A DNA stretch of 64,000 bases, from positions 30,812,001 to 30,876,000 of the forward strand of contig OU612065.1 in NCBI GenBank assembly GCA_914767715.1. The letters are read 5' to 3'. The stretch is from Membranipora membranacea (lineage: Eukaryota > Bryozoa > Gymnolaemata > Cheilostomatida > Membraniporidae). Below the pieces are notes generated by a model. It made no database searches. It was not told where the DNA came from and was given only the letters and a program-made list of their open reading frames with translations. Both the position numbers and the translations under genes were made by a program. Each line of letters begins with the position of its first letter. The stretch's first letter is position 1. Positions 27,106 to 36,870 of the stretch are shown here, piece by piece.

Positions 27106-27477
27106 TACCGCGATTCACAGCGAGGAACCTAGTCTAACATAGCTTAGATAAAAGAGATACATATACCGCGATTCACAGCGAGGAAATCAGTCTAACATAG
27201 CTTAGATAACAATACCGCGATTCACAGCGAGGAACTTAGTCTAACATAGCTTAGATATAAAGAGATACATATACCGCGATTCACAGCGAGGAACCTAGTC
27301 TAACATAGCCTAGATACAAATACCGCGATTCACAGCGAGGAAATCAGTCTAACATAGCTTAGATACAAATACCGCGATTCACAGCGAGGAACTTAGTCTA
27401 ACATAGCTTAGATATAAAGAGATACATATACCGCGACTCACAGCGAGGAACCCAGTCTAACATAGTTTCAATACACA
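27106..27477. repeat. 49/58-bp minisatellite, seven units arranged as trimers
   Basis: A core TACCGCGATTCACAGCGAGG starts at 27106, 27164, 27213, 27272, 27321, 27370 and 27429, with spacings 58, 49, 59, 49, 49 and 59. The core of the last unit has GACTCAC. Each core is followed by AGTCTAACATAGCTTAGATA or a close variant, which contains the dyad TCTAA-CATAGC-TTAGA. Long units add AAGAGATACATA. The bases after the core cycle as AACCT, AAATC, AACTT, then AACCT, AAATC, AACTT, then AACCC, so units 1-3 and 4-6 form two trimers and unit 7 begins a third. No gene overlaps. Confidence 0.93.
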
Positions 27478-28037
27478 GAGATATCACACTGAATATCACA
27501 CTGAATTCGAGGTCATCTGCACCAAGGGTAAGATCTTATTATAAAGATTTTGAATGTTTATGTATTTTTATGACTAAATGATAAATGCTAAGATATTATT
27601 GTAAAATTATTGATTGATTTATTGCCTGACGAATAGAACCATATTTATATTTTGTTATTATTGTTTAAAATAAATCCTTGAGCAATTCCACCGAGAATTG
27701 CACCAAACTCAAATCTAAACCAGTGCTCAGTAGTTGAGGCTAGCGCACATTGTACGATAGTAGCTCTACTTACCGCTGAGGTATTATTGATCAACAGTTC
27801 AGTTGTGTTTTTGAAGTCTCTCTTTAATAACCGAATTATCAGCAATTATAAGTCCAGATCTGTTACCATTGCATTTGCACTACTTGAACCATACATATCG
27901 CGGATTCTAAAACAGAAAATTGGAGGATATTTTATTATTTGGGATTTGAGACAAGGAGTGAACAACTCCAAATTACAGTCCGATTAATCAAACACAAAAT
28001 TCATTCACCATAACAAATCAAAAATTCCATGCTGATA
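27478..28037. other. Gene-free right end of the insertion
   Basis: About 560 bp without tandem repeats. Two overlapping 66-codon open frames on opposite strands (27645-27845 and 27787-27987) have no recognisable features and look like chance. The segment ends in CATGCTGATA at the satellite junction. ATATCACACTGA, partly doubled at about 27480-27504, is the only local repetition seen. Confidence 0.6.
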
Positions 28038-28041
28038 GTAG
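28038..28041 (+). repeat. Right target-site duplication GTAG
   Basis: GTAG at the right edge of the insertion matches 24923-24926. The satellite continues with GTTAAACGCAAATC, the same continuation seen at the uninterrupted paralogous sites 33400, 36755, 56892 and 62598. Confidence 0.7.
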
Positions 28042-28751
28042 GTTAAACGCAAATCTATTTTTTGACCCGAGCGAAAAAAACCATGATACCCTCCCTTGGT
28101 ATAATTTCTGAAATTTCAAGTCAGCGTAATTACCATCCAGTTAATCGGAGGATCCCAATATTCTGCAGTTTGAATAAGGCCAATAAGGGCTTGAAATGGT
28201 CAGAGTTAGATAAGAATCCAACAGAGTTTTAATTTTTCAATGCTGCCGTTTGGCATGTTTTTTTGGGCAAAAGTGGACGTCGTTAAAGTTGGCGCTGACG
28301 GAGAACGGAGACCCGCAGAGACAAACGGCTTTCAGATTTGAGACGAGCAGGAGTTGCTCCTCCTTATAAGGTAGGTTGAAAGCAAATCTATTTTTTGACC
28401 CGAGCGAAAATAAACCATGATACCCTCCCTTGGTATAATTTTTGAAATTTCAAATCAGCGTAATTACCAACCAGTAAATCGGAGGATCCCAATATTCTGC
28501 AGTTTGAATAAGGCCAATAAGGGCTTGAAGTGGTCGGAGTCAGATAAGAATCCAACAGAGTTTCAATATTTCAATGCTGCCGTTTGGCATGTTTTTTTTG
28601 GGCAAAAGTGGACGTCGTTAAAGTTGGCGCTGACGGAGAACGGAGACCCGCAGAGACAAACGGCTTTCAGATTTGAGACGAGCAGGAGTTGCTCCTCCTT
28701 ATAAGGTAGGTTGAAAGCAAATCTATTTTTTGACCCGAGCGAAAAAAAACC

Positions 28752-31300
28752 ATGATACCCTCCCTTGGTATAATTTTTGAAATTTCAAGTCAGCGTAATT
28801 ACCAACCAGTAAATCGGAGGATCCCAATATTCTGCAGTTTGAATAAGGCCAATAAGGGCTTGAAGTGGTCGGAGTCAGATAAGATGCCAACAGAGTTTCA
28901 ATATTTCAATGCTGCCGTTTGGCATGTTTTTTTTGGGCAAAAGTGGACGTCGTTAAAGTTGGCGCTGACGGAGAACGGATACCCGCAGAGACAAACCGAC
29001 TTCAGATTTGAGACGAGCAGGAGTTGCTCCTCCTTGTGAGGTAGGTTAAAAGCAAATCTAGTTTTTGACCCGAGCGATAAAAAACCATGATAACCTCCCT
29101 TGGTATAATTTTTGAAATTTCAAGTCAGCGTAATTACCAACCAGTTAATCGGAGGATCCCAATATTCTGCAGTTTGAATAAGGCCAATAAGGGCTTGAAG
29201 TGGTCGGAGTTAGATAAGAATCAAACAGAGTTTTAATATTTCAATGCTGGAGTTTGGCATGTTTTTTTTTTGGCAAAGGTGGACGTCGTTAAAGTTGGCG
29301 CTGACGGAGAACGGAGACCCGCAGAGAGAAACGGACTTCAGAATTGAGACGAGCATGAGTTGCTTATCCTTATGAGGCAGGGTAAAAGCAAATCTATTTT
29401 TTGACCCGAGCCATAAAAAACCATGATACCATCCCTGTGGATAATTTTTAAATTTTCAAGTAAGCGTAATTACCAACCAGTTAATCGGAGGATCCCAATA
29501 TTCTGCAGTTTGAATAAGGCCAATAAGGGCTTGAAGTGGTCGGAGTTAGATAAGAATCAAACAGAGTTTTAATTTTTCAATGCTGCCAATTGGCATGTTT
29601 TTTTTTGGCAAAAGTGGACGTCGTTAAAGTTGGCGCTGACGGAGAACGGAGACCCGCAGCGACAATCGGACTTCAGATTTGAGACGAGCAGGAGTTGCTC
29701 CTCCTCATGAGGTAGGTTAAAAGCAAATCTATTTTTTGACCCGAGCGAAAAAAAACCATGACACCCTCCCTTGGTATAATTATTGAAATTTCATGTCAGC
29801 GTAATTACCAACCAGTTAATCGGAGGATCCCAATATTCTGTAGTTTGAATAAGGCCAATAAGGGCTTGAAGTGGTGGGAGTTAGATAAGAATCCAACAGA
29901 GTTTTAATTTTTCAATGCTGCCGTTTGGCATGTTTTTTTTTTGGCAAAAGTGGACGTCGTTAAAGTTGGCGCTGACGGAGAACAGAGACCCGCAGAGAGA
30001 AACGGACTTCAAAATTGAGACGAGCATGAGTTGCTCATCCTTATGAGTTAGGTTAAAAGCAAATCTATTTTATGACCCGAGCGAAAAAAAACAATGATAC
30101 CATCCCTGTGTATAATTTTTAAATTTTCAAGTCAGCGTAATTACCAACCAGTTAATCGGAGGATCCCAATATTCTGCAGTTTGAATAAGGCCAATAAGGG
30201 CTTGAAGTGGTCGGAGTTAGATAAGAATCCAACAGAGTTTTAATTTTTCAATGCTGCCATTTGGCATGTTTTTTTTTGGCAAAAGTGGACGTCGTTAAAG
30301 TTGGCGCTGACGGAGAACGGAGACCCGCAGAGACAAACGGACTTCAGATTTGAGACAAGCAGGAGTTGCTCTTCTTTATGAGGTAGGTTAAAAGCAAATC
30401 TATTTTTTGACCCGAGCGAAAAAAAACCATGATACCCTCCCTTGGTATAATTTCTGAAATTTTAAGTCAGCGTAATTACCATCCAGTTAATCGGAGGATC
30501 CCAATATTCTGCAGTTTGAATAAGGCCAATAAGGGCTTGAAATGGTCGGAGTTAGATAAGAATCCAACAGAGTTTTAATTTTTCAATGCTGCCGTTTGGC
30601 ATGGTTTTTTTGGGCAAAAGTGGACGTCGTTAAAGTTGGCGCTGACGGAGAACGGAGACCCGCAGAGACAAACGGCTTTCAGATTTGAGACGAGCAGGAG
30701 TTGCTCCTCCTTATAAGGTAGGTTGAAAGCAAATCTATTTTTTGACCCGAGCGAAAAAAAACCATGATACCCTCCCTTGGTATAATTTTTGAAATTTCAA
30801 GTCAGCGTAATTACCAACCAGTAAATCGGAGGATCCCAATATTCTGCAGTTTGAATAAGGCCAATAAGGGCTTGAAGTGGTCGGAGTCAGATAAGAATCC
30901 AACAGAGTTTCAATATTTCAATGCTGCCGTTTGGCATGTTTTTTTTGGGCAAAAGTGGATGTCGTTAAAGTTGGCGCTGACGGAGAACGGATACCCGCAG
31001 AGACAAACGGCTTTCAGATTTTAGACAAGCAGGAGTTGCTCCTCCTTATGAGGTAGGTTAAAAGCAAATCTATTTTTTGACCCGAGCGAAAAAAAACCAT
31101 GACACCCTCCCTTGGTATAATTATTGAAATTTCATGTCAGCGTAATTACCAACCAGTTAATCTGAGGATCCCAATATTCTGTAGTTTGAATAAGGCCAAT
31201 AAGGGCTTGAAGCGGTCGGAGTTAGAAAAGAATCCAACAGAGTTTTAATTTTTCAATGCTGCCGTTTGGCATGTTTTTTTTTGGCAAAAGTGGACGTCGT
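28752..31300 (+). repeat. Block shared with 20.6-23.15 kb across the insertion
   Basis: About 2.5 kb to the right of the insertion matches 20607-23150 on its left at an offset of 8144-8145 bp. Examples are GCTGGAGTTTGG at 21101 and 29246, and matching monomers at 20607/28752 and 22620/30764. Removing the insertion and one target duplication (3115 bp) leaves 5030 bp, about 15 monomers. The satellite around the insertion was therefore already repeated as a block. The insertion itself lies between the two copies and is present only once. Confidence 0.85.
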
Positions 31301-32439
31301 TAAAATTGGCGCTGACGGAGAACGGATACCCGCAGAGACAAACGGACTTCAGATTTGAGACGAGCAGGAGTTGCTCCTCCTTATGAGGTAGGTGAAAAGC
31401 GAATCTATTTTTTGACCCGAGCAAAAAAAAACCATGATACCCTCCCTTGGTATAATTTTTGAAATTTCAAGTCAGCGTAATTACCAACCAGTTAATCGGA
31501 GGATCCCAATATTCTGTAGTTTGAATAAGGCCAATAAGGGCTTGAAGTGGTCGGAGTTAGATAAGAATCCAACAGAGTTTTAATTTTTCAATGCTGCCGT
31601 TTGGCATGTTTTTTTTTGGCAAAAGTGGACGTCGTTAAAGTTGGCGCTGACGGAGAACAGAGACCCGCAGAGAGAAACGGACTTCAGATTTGAGACGAGC
31701 AGGAGTTGCTTATCCTTATGAGGTAGGTTAAAAGCAAATCTATTTTTTGACCCGAGCGAAAAAAAACAATGATACCATCCCTGTGTATAATTTTTAAATT
31801 TTCAAGTCAGCGTAATTACCAACCAGGTAATCGGAGGATCCCAATATTCTGCAGTTTGAATAAGGCCAATAAGGGCTTGAAGTGGTCGGAGTTAGATAAG
31901 AATCCAACAGAGTTTTAATTTTTCAATGCTGCCATTTGGCATTTTTTTTTTTGGCAAAAGTGGACGTTGTTAAAGTTGGCGCTGACGGAGAACGGAGACC
32001 CGCAGCGACAATCGGATTTCAGATTTGAGACGAGCAGGAGTTGCTCCTCCTTATGAGGTAGGTTAAAAGCAAATCTATTTTTTGACCCGAGCAAAAAAAA
32101 ACCATGATACCCTCCCTTGGTATAATTTTTGAAATTTCAAGTCAGCGTAATTACCAACCAGTTAATCGGAGGATCCCAATATTCTGTAGTTTGAATAAGG
32201 CCAATAAGGGCTTGAAGTGGTTGGAGTTAGATAAGAATCCAACAGAGTTTTAATTTTTCAATGCTGCAGTTTGGCATGTTTTTTTTTGTGCAAAAGTGGA
32301 CGTCGTTAAAGTTGGCGCTGACGGAGAACAGAGACCCGCAGAGACAAACGGACTTCAGATTTGAGACAAGCAGGAGTTGCTCCTCCTTATGAGGTAAGTT
32401 AAAAGCAAATCTATTTTTTGACCCGAGCGAAAAAAAACC

Positions 32440-32727
32440 ATGATACCCTCCCTTGGTATAATTTTTGAAATTTCAAGTCAGCGTAATTACCAACCAGTTG
32501 ATCGGAGTATCCCAATATTCTGCAGTTTGAATAAGGCCAATAAGGGCTTGAAGTGGTCAGAGTTAGATAAGAATCAAACAGAGTCTCAATATTTCAATGC
32601 TGCCGTTTGGCATGTTTTTTTTTGGCATAAGTGGACGTCGTTAAAGTTGGCGCTGACGGAGAACGGATACCCGCAGAGACAAACGGACTTCAGATTTGAG
32701 ACAAGCAGGAGTTGCTCCTCCTTATGA
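32440..32727 (+). repeat. Chimeric monomer from a one-monomer deletion
   Basis: The first part matches the monomer at about 35460-35600 (CCAGTTGATCGGAG, GTCAGAGTTAGATAAGAATC). The second part matches the next one at about 35935-36080 (CAGAGTCTCAATATTTC). The switch lies in or near AATCAAACAGAG, about 32573-32586. Compared with the copy 3.36 kb downstream, exactly one monomer is missing, as expected from unequal exchange between neighbouring monomers. Confidence 0.8.
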
Positions 32728-35470
32728 GGTAGGTTAAAAGCAAATCTATTTTTTGACCCGAGCGAAAAAAAACCATGACACCCTCCCTTGGTATAATTAT
32801 TGAAATTTCATGTCAGCGTAATTACCAACCAGTTAATCGGAAGATCCCAATATTCTGTAGTTTGAATAAGGCCAATAAGGGCTTGAAGTGGTCGGAGTTA
32901 GATAAGAATCCAACAGAGTTTTAATTTTTCAATGCTGCCGTTTGGCGTGTTTTTTTTTTGGCAAAAGTGGACGTCGTTAAAGTTGGCGCTGACGGAGAAT
33001 GGAGACCCGCAGAGAGAAACGGACTTCAGAACTGAGACGAGCATGAGTTGCTTATCCTTATGCGGTAGGTTAAAAGCAAATCTATTTCTTGACCCGAGCG
33101 AAAAAAAACCAAGATACCATCCCTGTGTATAATTTTTAAATTTTCAAGTCAGCGTAATTACCAACCAGTTAATCGGAGGATCCCAATATTCTGCAGTTTG
33201 AATAAGGCCAATAAGGGCTTGAAGTGGTCGGAGTTAGATAAGAATCCAACAGAGTTTTAATTTTTCAATGCTGCCGTTTGGCATGTTTTTTTTTGGCAAA
33301 AGTGGACGTCGTTAAAGTTGGCGCTGACGGAGAACGGAGACCCGCAGAGAGAAACGGACTTCAGATTTGAGACGAGCATGAGTTGCTTATCCTTATGAGG
33401 TAGGTTAAACGCAAATCTATTTTTTGACCCGAGCGAAAAAAACCATGATACCCTCCCTTGGTATAATTTCTGAAATTTCAAGTCAGCGTAATTACCATCC
33501 AGTTAATCGGAGGATCCCAATATTCTGCAGTTTGAATAAGGCCAATAAGGGCTTGAAATGGTCAGAGTTAGATAAGAATCCAACAGAGTTTCAATATTTC
33601 AATGCTGCCGTTTGGCATGTTTTTTTTGGGCAAAAGTGGACGTCGTTAAAGTTGGCGCTGACGGAGAACGGATACCCGCAGAGACAAACGGCTTTCAGAT
33701 TTTAGACAAGCAGGAGTTGCTCCTCCTTATGAGGTAGGTTAAAAGCAAATCTATTTTTTGACCCGAGCGAAAAAAAACCATGACACCCTCCCTTGGTATA
33801 ATTATTGAAATTTCATGTCAGCGTAATTACCAACCAGTTAATCTGAGGATCCCAATATTCTGTAGTTTGAATAAGGCCAATAAGGGCTTGAAGCGGTCGG
33901 AGTTAGAAAAGAATCCAACAGAGTTTTAATTTTTCAATGCTGCCGTTTGGCATGTTTTTTTTTGGCAAAAGTGGACGTCGTTAAAATTGGCGCTGACGGA
34001 GAACGGATACCCGCAGAGACAAACGGACTTCAGATTTGAGACGAGCAGGAGTTGCTCCTCCTTATGAGGTAGGTGAAAAGCGAATCTATTTTTTGACCCG
34101 AGCAAAAAAAAACCATGATACCCTCCCTTGGTATAATTTTTGAAATTTCAAGTCAGCGTAATTACCAACCAGTTAATCGGAGGATCCCAATATTCTGTAG
34201 TTTGAATAAGGCCAATAAGGGCTTGAAGTGGTCGGAGTTAGATAAGAATCCAACAGAGTTTTAATTTTTCAATGCTGCCGTTTGGCATGTTTTTTTTTGG
34301 CAAAAGTGGACGTCGTTAAAGTTGGCGCTGACGGAGAACAGAGACCCGCAGAGAGAAACGGACTTCAGATTTGAGACGAGCAGGAGTTGCTTATCCTTAT
34401 GAGGTAGGTTAAAAGCAAATCTATTTTTTGACCCGAGCGAAAAAAAACAATGATACCATCCCTGTGTATAATTTTTAAATTTTCAAGTCAGCGTAATTAC
34501 CAACCAGGTAATCGGAGGATCCCAATATTCTGCAGTTTGAATAAGGCCAATAAGGGCTTGAAGTGGTCGGAGTTAGATAAGAATCCAACAGAGTTTTAAT
34601 TTTTCAATGCTGCCATTTGGCATTTTTTTTTTGGGCAAAAGTGGACGTTGTTAAAGTTGGCGCTGACGGAGAACGGAGACCCGCAGCGACAATCGGATTT
34701 CAGATTTGAGACGAGCAGGAGTTGCTCCTCCTTATGAGGTAGGTTAAAAGCAAATCTATTTTTTGACCCGAGCAAAAAAAAACCATGATACCCTCCCTTG
34801 GTAAAATTTTTGAAATTTCAAGTCAGCGTAATTACCAACCAGTTAATCGGAGGATCCCAATATTCTGTAGTTTGAATAAGGCCAATAAGGGCTTGAAGTG
34901 GTCGGAGTTAGATAAGAATCCAACAGAGTTTTTATTTTTTAAATGCTGCCATTTGGCATGTTTTTTTTTTGGCAAAAGTGGACGTCGTTAAAGTAGGGGC
35001 TGACGGAGAACGGAGACCCGCAGAGAGAAACGGACTTCAGATTTGAGACGAGCAGGAGTTGCTCCTCCTTATAAGGTAGGTTAAAAGCAAATCTATTTTT
35101 TGACCCGAGCGAAAAAAAACCATGATACCCTCCCTTGGTATAATTTTTGAAAGTTCAAGTCAGCGTAATTACCAACCAGTTAATCAGAGGATCCCAATAT
35201 TCTGCAGTTTAAATAAGGCCAATAAGGGCTTGAAGTGGTTGGAGTTAGATAAGAATCCAACAGAGTTTTAATTTTTCAATGCTGCAGTTTGGTATGTTTT
35301 TTTTTGTGCAAAAGTGGACGTCGTTAAAGTTGGCGCTGACGGAGAACAGAGACCCGCAGAGACAAACGGACTTCAGATTTGAGACAAGCAGGAGTTGCTC
35401 CTCCTTATGAGGTAAGTTAAAAGCAAATCTATTTTTTGACCCGAGCGAAAAAAAACCATGATACCCTCCC

Positions 35471-35511
35471 TTGGTATAATTTTTGAAATTTCAAGTCAGC
35501 GTAATTACCAA
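35471..35511 (+). other. Nested dyad in the monomer
   Basis: A perfect 12-bp palindrome, TTGAAATTTCAA (35483-35494), is enclosed by inverted arms TTGGTA (35471-35476) and TACCAA (35506-35511). This form is common across the window. Variants break one or other part: TGTGTATAATTTTTAAATTTTC, for instance, loses both, and TACCATCC alters the right arm. Two-fold symmetry of this sort can suit a dimeric DNA-binding protein, but no binding is shown. This entry is one example. Confidence 0.6.
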
Positions 35512-36536
35512 CCAGTTGATCGGAGGATCCCAATATTCTGCAGTTTGAATAAGGCCAATAAGGGCTTGAAGTGGTCAGAGTTAGATAAGAATCAAACAGA
35601 GTTTTAATATTTCAATGCTGCAGTTTGGCATGTTTTTTTTTTGGCAAAGGTGGACGTCGTTAAAGTTGGCGCTGACGGAGAACGGAGACCCGCAGAGAGA
35701 AACGGACTTCAGAATTGAGAAGAGCATGAGTTGCTTATCCTTATGGGGTAGGGTAAAAGCAAATCTATTTTTTGACCCGAGCGAAAAAAAAACCATGATA
35801 CCTTCCCTGTGTATAATTTTTCAATTTTCAAGTCAGCGTAATTACCAACCAGTTAATCAGATGATCCCAATATTCTGCAGTTTGAATAAGGCCAATAAGG
35901 GCTTGAAGTGGTCGGAGTCAGATAAGAATCGAACAGAGTCTCAATATTTCAATGCTGCCGTTTGGCATGTTTTTTTTTGGCATAAGTGGACGTCGTTAAA
36001 GTTGGCGCTGACGGAGAACGGATACCCGCAGAGACAAACGGACTTCAGATTTGAGACAAGCAGGAGTTGCTCCTCCTTATGAGGTAGGTTAAAAGCAAAT
36101 CTATTTTTTGACCCGAGCGAAAAAAAACCATGACACCCTCCCTTGGTATAATTATTGAAATTTCATGTCAGCGTAATTACCAACCAGTTAATCGGAAGAT
36201 CCCAATATTCTGTAGTTTGAATAAGGCCAATAAGGGCTTGAAGTGGTCGGAGTTAGATAAGAATCCAACAGAGTTTTAATTTTTCAATGCTGCCGTTTGG
36301 CGTGTTTTTTTTTGGGCAAAAGTGGACGTCGTTAAAGTTGGCGCTGACGGAGAATGGAGACCCGCAGAGAGAAACGGACTTCAGAACTGAGACGAGCATG
36401 AGTTGCTTATCCTTATGAGGTAGGTTAAAAGCAAATCTATTTCTTGACCCGAGCGAAAAAAAACCAAGATACCATCCCTGTGTATAATTTTTAAATTTTC
36501 AAGTCAGCGTAATTACCAACCAGTTAATCGGAGGAT

Positions 36537-36870
36537 CCCAATATTCTGCAGTTTGAATAAGGCCAATAAGGGCTTGAAGTGGTCGGAGTTAGATAAGAAT
36601 CCAACAGAGTTTTAATTTTTCAATGCTGCCGTTTGGCATGTTTTTTTTTGGCAAAAGTGGACGTCGTTAAAGTTGGCGCTGACGGAGAACGGAGACCCGC
36701 AGAGAGAAACGGACTTCAGATTTGAGACGAGCATGAGTTGCTTATCCTTATGAGGTAGGTTAAACGCAAATCTATTTTTTGACCCGAGCGAAAAAAACCA
36801 TGATACCCTCCCTTGGTATAATTTCTGAAATTTCAAGTCAGCGTAATTACCATCCAGTTAATCGGAGGAT
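36537..36870 (+). repeat. Representative satellite monomer (334 bp)
   Basis: A single complete monomer, given as a reference for the landmarks. It runs from the CCC of GGATCC to the base before the next such CCC. It holds the T-run at about 36641-36649, GACGTC at 36660-36665, the ATGAG-TTG-CTTAT hairpin at 36733-36745, an intact copy of the site used by the insertion (GTAG at 36755-36758), the GACCCGAGCG motif at about 36781 and the A-run after it. It is the ATGAG hairpin subfamily and its second dyad is mutated (CTGAAATTTCAA). The choice of start is arbitrary because a tandem repeat has no natural edge. Confidence 0.9.
36733..36745 (+). other. Monomer hairpin, ATGAG subfamily
   Basis: ATGAG-TTG-CTTAT: five-base arms around a TTG loop, four Watson-Crick pairs and one G-T position. 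The other main subfamily has AGGAG-TTG-CTCCT at the same place (for example 36062-36074) with five Watson-Crick pairs. The same element occurs in nearly every monomer; this entry is one example. Confidence 0.75.

Larger units (their letters stand above)
24927..28037. mobile_element. 3.1-kb non-coding insertion in the satellite, likely a transposable element
   Basis: A 3111-bp stretch unrelated to the satellite interrupts one monomer. Its ends are clean. The left satellite stops after GAGGTAG and the right resumes with GTAGGTTAAACGC, leaving a 4-bp duplication GTAG. The first bases are TGTCAGATGAC and the last are CATGCTGATA. The reverse complement of the right end, TATCAGCATGG, resembles the left end with one mismatch in the first six bases and a one-base gap, so weak terminal inverted repeats are possible. 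I see no long open frame, transposase, integrase or reverse transcriptase; the largest open frames are 66-76 codons and unremarkable. The interior holds three repeat systems (25925-26275, 26486-27035, 27106-27477). A non-autonomous DNA transposon is my preferred reading. A decayed retroelement or captured genomic DNA remains possible. Orientation is unknown. Confidence 0.62.

Noticed and set aside
27106-27477. CRISPR-like array: 20-base core with spacers of about 29-39 bases
   Set aside because: The spacers are themselves repeats of one another, spacing varies in a trimer pattern, and no cas genes are present. It is a minisatellite.
27645-27987. Two overlapping 66-codon open frames on opposite strands
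   Set aside because: Both are short, unrecognised and overlap each other. Nothing supports translation.
24927-28037. LTR retrotransposon or solo LTR
   Set aside because: The left end begins TGT and the flanking duplication is 4 bp, but the right end is CTGATA rather than ending in CA. No second terminal copy, clear primer-binding site or polyprotein fragment was found. Not fully excluded for a decayed element.
35615-36082. A 155-codon plus-strand open frame repeated at 38970, 42327, 45684, 50046 and 53738
   Set aside because: It spans 1.4 satellite monomers and is repeated only because the higher-order unit is repeated. Most monomers of the same family have stops in this frame, the overlapping minus strand is open too, and the product has no domain-like features.
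36781-36791. CENP-B-box-like motif in the GACCCGAGCGAA segment
   Set aside because: The reverse strand reads TTCGCTCGGG, which has both TTCG and CGGG but without the spacing and central A of the known 17-bp CENP-B box.
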